This document shows, piece after piece, positions 32,369 to 42,990 of a stretch of DNA of 64,000 nucleotides (positions within the stretch are counted from its first letter, which is position 1; every line of letters starts with the position of its first letter). Both the position numbers and the translations under genes were made by a program. The notes under the pieces were generated by a model that was not told the DNA's origin, did not search any database, and was given only the letters and a program-made list of their open reading frames with translations. This DNA comes from RFTU01 sp046094505. GTDB taxonomy: Bacteria; Pseudomonadota; Gammaproteobacteria; Burkholderiales; Burkholderiaceae_C. The DNA lies in the NCBI GenBank assembly GCA_046094505.1, contig JBJTHN010000088.1:1-64000 (forward strand), given 5' to 3'.

Positions 32369-33557
32369 TTGCTGCCTGTTTTGCCTCCCGCCATCCTCGC
32401 CCTCGCAGATGGCACGGTGTTCCTCGGCCAATCGATCGGTGCGCCTGGTGCCACCGTGGGTGAGGTGGTGTTCAACACCGCGCTGACCGGCTATCAGGAA
32501 ATCCTCACCGATCCCAGCTACACCCGTCAGGTCGTCACCCTGACCTATCCGCACATCGGCAATACCGGTGTGAACCCCCAGGACACCGAAAGCACGCGTG
32601 TCTTTGCGGCTGGGCTGGTCATCAAAGATCTGCCGCTGCGCGTGTCGAGTTTTCGACAGACGGCCAGCCTGAGCGACTACCTCAAGGCGGAGAACACGGT
32701 GGGCATTGCCGGCATTGACACCCGGCGCCTCACCCGACATTTGCGCAGCACGGGCGCGCAGAACGGCTGCATCCAGGCCTTCGCCGCAGGCCACAGCATC
32801 ACCCCAGCTGACATCGCAGCGGCCATAGCCCAGGCACAGGCCGCGCCTTCCATGGCGGGACTCGACCTGGCCCAAGTGGTCACCACAGCCTCGCGGCACA
32901 CCTGGACCCAGGGCGAGTGGAGTTTGAAGGGGCAGGGCGCCGCTCCCGAAGGCTCTCCAGGCTTCAACGAATCGGTGACAGCGCGCTTTCACGTGGTCGC
33001 CTATGACTTTGGCGTCAAGCGCAACATCCTGCGTATGTTGGCCGAGCGCGGCGCTCGGATCACGGTACTGCCGGCGCGCGCACCCGCGGCTGAGGCTTTG
33101 GCTCTCAAGCCTGACGGCTTCTTCCTGAGCAATGGCCCTGGAGACCCCGAGCCTTGCGACTACGCCATCGAGGCTGCGCGCACCCTGATGGACAGCGGCA
33201 CGCCGACCTTCGGCATCTGCCTGGGCCACCAGATCATGGCCCTGGCCAGCGGGGCCAAGACCTTCAAGATGAAGTTCGGTCACCACGGTGCCAACCATCC
33301 GGTCAAGGACCTGGACAGTGGCCGGGTGTCCATCACCAGCCAGAACCATGGCTTTGCGGTGGACGCCGATTCGCTGCCAGCCAACTTGCGTGCCACGCAC
33401 ATCAGCCTGTTTGACGGCACCCTGCAGGGCCTGGCCCGCACCGACCGCCCGGCCTTTTGCTTCCAAGGTCACCCCGAAGCCTCACCCGGGCCCCACGACA
33501 TCGCCTATCTCTTCGACCGTTTCACTGCGCTCATGACGGCACACCAGGAGGACCAGA

Positions 33558-33565
<8 letters not shown>
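32369..33565 (+). CDS. carA: Carbamoyl-phosphate synthase small subunit
   Basis: Glutaminase subunit that supplies ammonia to CarB for carbamoyl phosphate, used for arginine and pyrimidine synthesis. It is 398 residues. The N-terminal domain opens PAILALADGTVFLGQSIGAP; NTALTGYQEILTDPSY and NTGVNPQDTES follow. The class I glutamine amidotransferase domain has SNGPGDPEPCDYAIEA, the nucleophile Cys in FGICLGHQIMAL and the His/Glu pair in GHPEASPGP. The start is TTG at 32369, with GGAG six bases before it; no ATG or GTG in frame is better placed. It overlaps carB by 8 bases. About 20 residues more than E. coli CarA come from an insert near TWTQGEWSLKGQGAAP. Confidence 0.96.
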
Positions 33566-36830
<3,265 letters not shown>

Positions 36831-36848
36831 ACTTCCATTCGAGTTTGG

Positions 36849-36889
36849 CCGCCGCCCAAGGCTTGAAGTGCAAGCCGGGCGGCGGTTTT
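36849..36889 (+). terminator. Terminator hairpin between carB and greA
   Basis: CCGCCGCCC at 36849-36857 pairs with GGGCGGCGG at 36877-36885, continued inward by GGCTTG/CAAGCC after an AA bulge, then TTTT. It ends 17 bases before the greA start, so it may attenuate read-through into greA, and greA would lack its own promoter unless one lies within carB. Confidence 0.75.
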
Positions 36890-36906
36890 CATTCCAGGAG
36901 ACCCCG

Positions 36907-37383
36907 ATGACGACCATTCCGCTGACCAAGCGCGGTGCCGAAAAGCTCAAGGAAGAGCTGCACCGGCTGAAGACCGTGGAGCGCCATGCCGTGATCCAGG
37001 CCATCGCCGAAGCGCGCGCACAGGGCGACCTGTCGGAGAACGCCGAATACGACGCAGCCAAGGACAAGCAGGGCTTCATCGAGGGTCGCATTCTGGAGCT
37101 TGAGAGCAAGCTGGCGGCCGCGCAGGTCATCGACCCCAGCACGCTGGACGCTGATGGCCGTATCGTGTTCGGGGCCACGGTTGACCTCGAAGACGAAGAC
37201 AGCGGCAACAAGGTGACCTACCAGATCGTGGGCGACGACGAAGCCGACCTGAAGCTGGGCTTGATTTCGGTGAGCTCGCCGATCGCGCGTGCGCTGATCG
37301 GCAAGGAAGCGGGTGACGTGGCCGAGGTGCAGGCCCCCGGCGGCAAGCGCAGCTACGAGGTCATCGAGGTGCGCTATCTCTGA
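36907..37383 (+). CDS. greA: Transcript cleavage factor GreA
   Basis: Rescues backtracked RNA polymerase by stimulating cleavage of the 3' end of the transcript, 158 residues, normal length. The N-terminal coiled coil includes KRGAEKLKEELHRLKTVER and carries the acidic tip AQGDLSENAEYDAAKDKQG with the catalytic Asp/Glu pair. The C-terminal FKBP-like domain has FGATVDLEDEDSGNKVTYQI and SSPIARALIGKEAGDVAEV. The ATG at 36907 has GGAG upstream. It faces yhbY; the 70-base gap between them is GC-rich with small inverted repeats but no clear terminator. Confidence 0.96.
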   Translation: MTTIPLTKRGAEKLKEELHRLKTVERHAVIQAIAEARAQGDLSENAEYDAAKDKQGFIEGRILELESKLAAAQVIDPSTLDADGRIVFGATVDLEDEDSGNKVTYQIVGDDEADLKLGLISVSSPIARALIGKEAGDVAEVQAPGGKRSYEVIEVRYL

Positions 37384-37453
37384 GGCACGGGGAGGGGTAC
37401 AGCGAAAGTTCCAGCGCCTGCGCGCGGCGCGGTGTCGCGGCCGCGGCTGTCGC

Positions 37454-37918
37454 TCAGGCCTTTTTCGCGCTGGTCAGCCGTTTCTTGGCTCGCTTGATCA
37501 TGCCCCCGGCGGTGACCCGCTCGTTGCCCATCAGCCGCACCTTTTTGACTTGTGGGCGGTGGTTGCCGCTCTTGCTGAACTTGAGGATCTTGACCTCGCG
37601 CGGGCCGGCCATGCGGCCTTCATCCGCGCCCTTGGCCTTTTCCGGCATGGGGCGCCACAGCACCAGCAGCTTGCCGATGTGTTGGATGGGGGCGGCGTCA
37701 AGGGTTTCGGCCAGCTCCAGCAGGGCGGACTCGCGCACGGCTCGGTCGTCGCTGAAGACCCGAATCTTGATCAAGCCGTGGGCCTTCAGCGCGGCATCCA
37801 CCTCTTTGCGGACGGCCGGCGTGAGGCCATCGGCGCCGATCATCACCACCGGGTTCAGGTGATGGGCGGCGGCACGGTGCTCCTTGCGCTGAACGGGCGT
37901 GAGTTGGATCGCAGACAT
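37454..37918 (-). CDS. YhbY/CRM-domain RNA-binding protein
   Basis: CRS1/YhbY (CRM) domain protein that associates with pre-50S ribosomal particles, 154 residues. The domain spans about residues 1-95: TPVQRKEHRAAAHHLNPVVM, IGADGLTPAVRKEVDAAL and LIKIRVFSDDRAVRE. E. coli YhbY is about 97 residues; here a basic Lys/Arg-rich tail of about 55 residues follows (VKKVRLMGNERV and KRAKKRLTSAKKA), probably rRNA-binding. It is divergent from rlmE with 21 bases between start codons. GATAAT at 37925-37930 (minus strand) lies six bases before the ATG, with no Shine-Dalgarno, suggesting a leaderless message. Confidence 0.9.
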   Translation of the reverse strand: MSAIQLTPVQRKEHRAAAHHLNPVVMIGADGLTPAVRKEVDAALKAHGLIKIRVFSDDRAVRESALLELAETLDAAPIQHIGKLLVLWRPMPEKAKGADEGRMAGPREVKILKFSKSGNHRPQVKKVRLMGNERVTAGGMIKRAKKRLTSAKKA

Positions 37919-37939
37919 TGACGCATTATCGGTGTACTC

Positions 37940-38611
37940 ATGAAGATCAACACCAAGAGCAAGAAGGTCAACAAGGCCTGGCTGGCCGACCACATCAACG
38001 ACCCCTACGTGAAGATGGCGCAGCGCGAGGGTTACCGCTCCCGTGCGGCCTACAAGCTCAAGGAGATTGATGAGGCCCTGCAGCTGGTGCGCCCGGGCCA
38101 GGTGGTGGTGGACCTGGGCGCTACGCCCGGGGCCTGGAGCCAATACCTGCGACGCCGGTTTGCACCCAAGGAGGCTGGCGCGGGCGGTGCGGCCGTGGGC
38201 GCGCTCAACGGCACCATCATCGCCCTGGACATTCTGCCTTTCGAGCCCCTGGAGGGGGTGCAGTTCATCCAGGGCGACTTCCGTGAGGAGGCCGTGGTGC
38301 AGCAGTTGGAGGCTGCCCTGGCGGGCAGGCCCGTGGACCTGGTGGTGTCCGACATGGCCCCCAACCTCTCGGGCATTGAGTCATCCGACTCGGCCCGTAT
38401 CGCCCACCTGATCGAGCTGGCCATCGACTTTTGCCAGGCCCACTTGCGGCCCGAAGGCGCCTTGGTGTGCAAAGCCTTTCACGGCAGTGGCTACAGCCAG
38501 CTGGTGGAAAAGTTTAAGGCAAATTTCCGCATCGTGAAAAAAATAAAGCCCAAGGCCTCACGGGACCGTTCGGCGGAAACCTTCTTGGTCGGCCTGCATC
38601 CAAAGGCGTAA
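37940..38611 (+). CDS. rlmE: 23S rRNA (uridine2552-2'-O)-methyltransferase RlmE
   Basis: SAM-dependent 2'-O-methyltransferase for U2552 in the 50S A-site (FtsJ/RrmJ), 223 residues. The catalytic fold shows YRSRAAYKLKEIDEALQLVR with the first catalytic Lys, the SAM motif VVVDLGATPGAWSQYL, SDMAPNLSGIESSD with the catalytic Asp, and ALVCKAFHGSGYSQLVEKFK with the second Lys. A short insertion (about residues 75-90, Ala/Gly-rich KEAGAGGAAVGALNG) is unusual relative to E. coli RlmE. It lies directly upstream of ftsH, as in many proteobacteria. Confidence 0.95.
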   Translation: MKINTKSKKVNKAWLADHINDPYVKMAQREGYRSRAAYKLKEIDEALQLVRPGQVVVDLGATPGAWSQYLRRRFAPKEAGAGGAAVGALNGTIIALDILPFEPLEGVQFIQGDFREEAVVQQLEAALAGRPVDLVVSDMAPNLSGIESSDSARIAHLIELAIDFCQAHLRPEGALVCKAFHGSGYSQLVEKFKANFRIVKKIKPKASRDRSAETFLVGLHPKA

Positions 38612-38660
38612 CGCTGAGACCCTGTTGGGCACGGGGTGTGTTGCCAAACGTACACAAGTC

Positions 38661-38688
38661 TTGACTCTCCTAGAATCGGACTCATATT
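38661..38688 (+). promoter_or_regulatory. Candidate ftsH promoter
   Basis: TTGACT at 38661-38666 and CATATT at 38683-38688 are separated by 16 bases. A second -10-like hexamer, TAGAAT at 38671-38676, lies inside and would need a different -35. The gene start is 43 bases downstream. rlmE proteins and ftsH are heat-shock linked in E. coli, but no sigma-32 consensus is evident here. Confidence 0.4.
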
Positions 38689-38731
38689 GAGGGAAGGAAG
38701 GCCGCCTCTGGCTTTCGCCCAAGGAGCTCAG

Positions 38732-40636
38732 GTGAACAATCAATGGTTTTCGAAGGTGGCTGTTTGGCTGGTGATCGCCCTGGTGCTGTTCACCGTCTTC
38801 AAGCAGTTCGACCGCAGCGTGGGCTCCGGCAACACCATTGCCTACTCGGATTTCCTGGAAGAGGTGCGGGCCAAGCGCATCCGCCAGGTCACGCTGCAGG
38901 AAGGCAATGGCAGCACTGAAATCATCGCCATCACGCACGATGACCGCCGCATCCGCAGCAATGCCACCTACCTCGACCGGGGCCTGGTGGGCGACCTCAT
39001 CAACAACGGCGTCAAGTTCGATGTGAAGCCGCGGGAGGAGCCCTCCCTGCTGATGAGCTTGCTGGTCTCTTGGGGCCCGATGCTCTTGCTCATTGGTGTT
39101 TGGGTCTACTTCATGCGCCAAATGCAAGGCGGCGGCAAGGGCGGGGCCTTCAGCTTTGGCAAGTCCAAGGCCCGCATGCTGGACGAAGCCAACAACTCCA
39201 CCACCTTCGCCGATGTGGCGGGCTGCGACGAGGCCAAGGAAGAGGTCAAGGAGCTGGTTGATTTCCTGAAAGATCCGCAGAAATTCCAAAAGCTCGGTGG
39301 CCGTATTCCGCGCGGCGTGTTGCTCGTGGGCCCGCCGGGTACCGGCAAGACCTTGTTGGCCAAGGCTATTGCGGGCGAGGCCAAGGTTCCGTTCTTCAGC
39401 ATTTCCGGCTCGGATTTCGTGGAAATGTTCGTGGGTGTGGGCGCGGCCCGTGTTCGCGACATGTTCGAGCAGGCCAAGAAGAGTGCGCCTTGCATCATCT
39501 TTGTGGATGAAATCGACGCCGTGGGCCGTCACCGTGGCGCCGGCTTGGGTGGCGGCAACGACGAGCGCGAGCAGACCCTCAACCAGATGCTGGTGGAGAT
39601 GGATGGTTTTGAAACCAACCTGGGTGTGATCGTGATGGCGGCCACCAACCGGCCCGACATCCTCGACCCGGCCTTGCTGCGCCCGGGCCGATTCGATCGG
39701 CAGGTGTACGTCACGCTGCCCGATGTGCGCGGGCGCGAGCAGATCCTGAACGTGCACATGCGCAAGGTGCCGGTGGGCCAAGACATCAAGGCCGACATTC
39801 TGGCTCGTGGCACGCCGGGCTTCTCCGGCGCTGATCTGGCCAATTTGGTCAACGAAGCCGCCCTGTTTGCTGCCCGACGCAATGCGCGCGTGGTGGAGAT
39901 GGACGACTTCGAGAAGGCCAAGGACAAGATCATGATGGGCCCGGAGCGCAAGTCCATGGTCATGCCGGAAGAGGAGCGCACCAACACCGCGTACCACGAA
40001 GCCGGCCATGCCTTGGTGGCCCGCTTGATGCCCAAGACCGACCCGGTGCACAAGGTCACGGTGATTCCCCGTGGTCGCGCCTTGGGTGTGACCATGCAGT
40101 TGCCCGAAGGCGACCGCTACAGCATGGACAAGCAGCGCATGCTGTCATCCATCAGCGTCTTGTTTGGCGGGCGCATCGCCGAAGAGGTGTTCATGCACCA
40201 GATGACCACCGGCGCCAGCAACGACTTCGAGCGCGCCACGCAAATCGCGCGCGACATGGTCACGCGCTACGGCATGACCGAAGAGCTCGGTCCGATGGTC
40301 TATGCGGAGAACGAAGGGGAGGTGTTCCTGGGCCGGTCGGTGACCAAGACCACCAACATGTCCGAGGCGACGATGCAAAAGGTGGACCGCGAGGTGCGGC
40401 GCATCATCGACGAGCAGTACGCCACGGCGCGCAAGCTGATCGAGGACAACCAGGACAAGATGCACGCGATGGCCAAGGCCTTGCTGGAGTGGGAAACCAT
40501 CGACAGCGAACAGATCGACGACATCATGTCTGGCAAGCCTCCTCGCCCGCCCAAGGACTGGACGCCCAGCAACCGTGGGGGCCAGCCGCCTTCGGCGCCC
40601 ACCGTCAACCCCGGCGAGGCGACGGCAACAGCCTAA
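38732..40636 (+). CDS. ftsH: ATP-dependent zinc metalloprotease FtsH
   Basis: Hexameric membrane AAA+ protease that degrades misassembled membrane proteins and regulators such as LpxC, 634 residues. Two membrane segments flank a periplasmic domain: VAVWLVIALVLFTVF (about residues 9-23) and SLLVSWGPMLLLIGVWVYFM (near 110). AAA+ motifs: Walker A GPPGTGKT, Walker B CIIFVDEID, second region of homology NRPDILDPALLRPGRFDR. The zinc site is HEAGHALVARL. The start is GTG at 38732, five bases after AAGGAG (38721-38726); the upstream in-frame codons lack similarity. A hairpin terminator follows 36 bases after the stop. Confidence 0.97.
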   Translation: MNNQWFSKVAVWLVIALVLFTVFKQFDRSVGSGNTIAYSDFLEEVRAKRIRQVTLQEGNGSTEIIAITHDDRRIRSNATYLDRGLVGDLINNGVKFDVKPREEPSLLMSLLVSWGPMLLLIGVWVYFMRQMQGGGKGGAFSFGKSKARMLDEANNSTTFADVAGCDEAKEEVKELVDFLKDPQKFQKLGGRIPRGVLLVGPPGTGKTLLAKAIAGEAKVPFFSISGSDFVEMFVGVGAARVRDMFEQAKKSAPCIIFVDEIDAVGRHRGAGLGGGNDEREQTLNQMLVEMDGFETNLGVIVMAATNRPDILDPALLRPGRFDRQVYVTLPDVRGREQILNVHMRKVPVGQDIKADILARGTPGFSGADLANLVNEAALFAARRNARVVEMDDFEKAKDKIMMGPERKSMVMPEEERTNTAYHEAGHALVARLMPKTDPVHKVTVIPRGRALGVTMQLPEGDRYSMDKQRMLSSISVLFGGRIAEEVFMHQMTTGASNDFERATQIARDMVTRYGMTEELGPMVYAENEGEVFLGRSVTKTTNMSEATMQKVDREVRRIIDEQYATARKLIEDNQDKMHAMAKALLEWETIDSEQIDDIMSGKPPRPPKDWTPSNRGGQPPSAPTVNPGEATATA

Positions 40637-40654
40637 GCGGGCTCAAAGGGCGTG

Positions 40655-41545
40655 ATGTCAACACCGTCACAGCGGGGCCGTCAGGCCCCGTTTTCATGTT
40701 GGTCTGCCGGGCGTTTCCAGTTGACGCTGGACAGCCCACTGGTGATGGGTATCGTCAACCTCACACCCGACTCTTTTTCAGACGGTGGGCAGCACGATGC
40801 ACCCGAGGCAGCGCTGGCCCATGCGCAGCGCTTGGTCGAGGAGGGCGCCCACATCCTGGACCTCGGTGGCGAAAGCACGCGGCCGGGTGCGCCTGCGGTG
40901 TCGCCCGAACAGGAATGGGCGCGACTGGCGCCCGTGCTCACGGAAGTGGTGCGCTGGGGGCTGCCGGTATCGGTGGACACCCGCCGAACCGAGGTCATGG
41001 CCCGCGCCTTGGATATGGGCGCCGACATCATCAACGACGTTCAGGCCCTGCAGGCCCCAGGCGCCTTGGAGCTGCTGGCGCAGCATCAGCAAGCGGGCGT
41101 GTGTCTGATGCACATGCATGGCGAGCCCGGCACCATGCAGCAGCACGCCGATTACACCGGCGATGTGGTGCTGGCGGTGCTGCAGTGGTTGACCCTTCGG
41201 GTGCAGGCGGTGCAGGCCGCCGGCGTTCAGGCGCAGCGCATCGTGCTGGATCCCGGCATTGGCTTTGCCAAGACAGCGACCCACAACCTGCAACTGCTGC
41301 AGCGCCAGCACGAGCTCCAGGCGCTGGGATTCCCATTGTTGATCGGTTGGTCGCGCAAAAGCACCCTGGGCTTGATCACCGGCCGGCCCGCCCCGCAGCG
41401 CCAGGCAGCCAGTGTGGCTGCCGCACTTCTGGCCGCCCAGGCGGGCGCCCTGGTGTTGAGGGTTCACGATGTGGCCGCCACGGTGGACGCTTTGAAGGTG
41501 TGGCGCGCGGCAACGCTGGGCCGGCCGCCTGAACAGGACGGGTGA
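40655..41545 (+). CDS. folP: Dihydropteroate synthase
   Basis: Condenses p-aminobenzoate with hydroxymethyldihydropterin pyrophosphate in folate synthesis; the sulfonamide target. It is 296 residues from the ATG at 40655 (a GTG at 40652 is adjacent). TIM-barrel motifs: GIVNLTPDSFSDGG, HILDLGGESTRPGAPAV, SVDTRRTEVMARAL, DIINDVQAL, MHMHGEPGTMQ, DPGIGFAKTATHN and GWSRKSTLG. The start is uncertain because a terminator-like hairpin (40673-40694) lies in its first 14 codons; similarity to the family begins only near FQLTLDSPLVMGIVN. No better in-frame ATG exists before the catalytic VMGIVN motif. It is followed by a tandem repeat and glmM. Confidence 0.94.
   Translation: MSTPSQRGRQAPFSCWSAGRFQLTLDSPLVMGIVNLTPDSFSDGGQHDAPEAALAHAQRLVEEGAHILDLGGESTRPGAPAVSPEQEWARLAPVLTEVVRWGLPVSVDTRRTEVMARALDMGADIINDVQALQAPGALELLAQHQQAGVCLMHMHGEPGTMQQHADYTGDVVLAVLQWLTLRVQAVQAAGVQAQRIVLDPGIGFAKTATHNLQLLQRQHELQALGFPLLIGWSRKSTLGLITGRPAPQRQAASVAAALLAAQAGALVLRVHDVAATVDALKVWRAATLGRPPEQDG
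40673..40694 (+). terminator. Terminator-like hairpin inside the 5' end of folP
   Basis: CGGGGCC at 40673-40679 pairs perfectly with GGCCCCG at 40684-40690 around a 4-base loop, then TTTT. It lies 36 bases after ftsH and would end that transcript, yet it is inside the folP reading frame as chosen, so it may attenuate folP-glmM-phoR expression. Confidence 0.7.
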
Positions 41546-41603
41546 CCAGGCGGGTGACGGGACTGGTAACGGCGGGCTTGGTAACGGGACTGGAAACAGG
41601 ACC
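41541..41603 (+). repeat. Degenerate GGTAAC tandem repeat between folP and glmM
   Basis: Five imperfect units of 11-15 bases beginning GGTGAC, GGTGAC, GGTAAC, GGTAAC and GGAAAC; two units read GGTRACGGGACT. It starts at the folP stop codon and fills most of the 110-base gap to glmM. In the glmM frame it would read as VTGLVTAGLVTGLETG, but this is upstream of the conserved start. Confidence 0.7.
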
Positions 41604-41655
41604 GACAATAGGCCCGCAGCCCCGGCAGAGGGTCAACTTCGGAGAACGCAGCAAG

Positions 41656-42990
41656 ATGAGCCGACGCCATTTCGGCACCGACGGCATTCGTGGCACCGTC
41701 GGCCAGTACCCCATCACACCCGACTTCATGCTTCGCCTGGGCCACGCCGTGGGCCGCGTGTTGCGCAGCAGCGGGGCTCGTGCCAGCGTTTTGATCGGCA
41801 AGGACACCCGCGTGTCGGGCTACATGATCGAAAGCGCCCTGGAGGCCGGCTTCAACTCTGCGGGCGTGGACGTGTTGCTCACAGGCCCTCTGCCCACCCC
41901 GGGTGTGGCCTACTTGACCCGGGCGCTGCGCCAGCAGCTGGGCGTGGTGATCAGCGCCTCGCACAACCCCTATGGGGACAACGGCATCAAGTTCTTCTCA
42001 GCCGACGGCGCCAAACTGCCCGATGCATGGGAGCAGGCCGTGGAACAGGCTCTAGAGGACCAGCCCCAGTGGGTCGACTCCTCGGCCCTGGGGCGTGCCC
42101 GACGCGTAGACGACGCGGCCGGCCGTTACATCGAGTTCTGCAAGGCCACGGTGCCCGACAGCTTGAGCCTGGGCGGCTTGAAGGTGGTGGTGGATGCAGC
42201 ACACGGTGCGGCCTACCAGGTGGCCCCCAGCGTGTTTCATGAGCTGGGCGCTCAGGTGGTGCGCATCGGATGCGCACCGGATGGGCGCAACATCAACGAT
42301 GGCGTAGGCGCCACCGCTCCCCAGGCGCTGGCAGCTGCGGTCCGGGAGCATGGGGCCGACCTCGGCGTGGCCCTCGACGGAGATGCCGATCGGCTGCAGA
42401 TGGTGGACCAGCAAGGCCGCCTGTACAACGGAGACGAGTTGCTCTACCTGTTGGCCATGGACCGCCTTCAATCGGGCCTACCGGTTCCCGGTGTGGTGGG
42501 CACGCTTATGACCAACCTGGGCATCGAGTTGGCTTTGCGTCGTGCCGGTGTGGATCTGGTGAGGGCCAAGGTGGGTGACCGCTATGTGCTGGAGGCCTTG
42601 TTGGAGCGCGGTTGGCACCTGGGCGGGGAGGGCTCGGGCCATCTGCTGATGCTGGATCGGCACACCACGGGAGACGCCCTGGTCAGTGCGCTGCAGGTCT
42701 TGCAGGCCTTGCGTCGGCAGCAGCGTGGCCTGTCGCAGTGTTTGCAGGACGCTGAGCTGTTTCCGCAGAAGATGATCAATGTGCGCCTGCAGCAAGCAAC
42801 GCCGTGGCAGGCCACGGCAGCCGTGGATGACGCGGTGAAGCGCGTGCAGGCTGAATTGGGTGAAGGTGGGCGGGTGCTGATCCGCGCCTCCGGCACCGAG
42901 CCCGTGGTGCGGGTCATGGTGGAAGCCCATGACGCCCAACAGGTGGACCGTTGTTGCCGGCAGTTGGCCGACGTGGTGGCGCAAGGGTGA
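41656..42990 (+). CDS. glmM: Phosphoglucosamine mutase
   Basis: Converts glucosamine-6-phosphate to glucosamine-1-phosphate for peptidoglycan and LPS precursors, 444 residues, cytoplasmic. Motifs: RRHFGTDGIRGTVGQ at the N-terminus, the phosphoserine loop VISASHNPYGDNGIKFF, the metal loop ALDGDADRLQM, sugar-binding GGEGSGHLL, and the phosphate-binding RASGTEPVVRVM. The ATG at 41656 has GGAG 11 bases upstream; the frame extends 38 codons earlier through the tandem repeat but lacks similarity. It follows ftsH and folP as in E. coli. It overlaps phoR by GTGA. Confidence 0.96.
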   Translation: MSRRHFGTDGIRGTVGQYPITPDFMLRLGHAVGRVLRSSGARASVLIGKDTRVSGYMIESALEAGFNSAGVDVLLTGPLPTPGVAYLTRALRQQLGVVISASHNPYGDNGIKFFSADGAKLPDAWEQAVEQALEDQPQWVDSSALGRARRVDDAAGRYIEFCKATVPDSLSLGGLKVVVDAAHGAAYQVAPSVFHELGAQVVRIGCAPDGRNINDGVGATAPQALAAAVREHGADLGVALDGDADRLQMVDQQGRLYNGDELLYLLAMDRLQSGLPVPGVVGTLMTNLGIELALRRAGVDLVRAKVGDRYVLEALLERGWHLGGEGSGHLLMLDRHTTGDALVSALQVLQALRRQQRGLSQCLQDAELFPQKMINVRLQQATPWQATAAVDDAVKRVQAELGEGGRVLIRASGTEPVVRVMVEAHDAQQVDRCCRQLADVVAQG

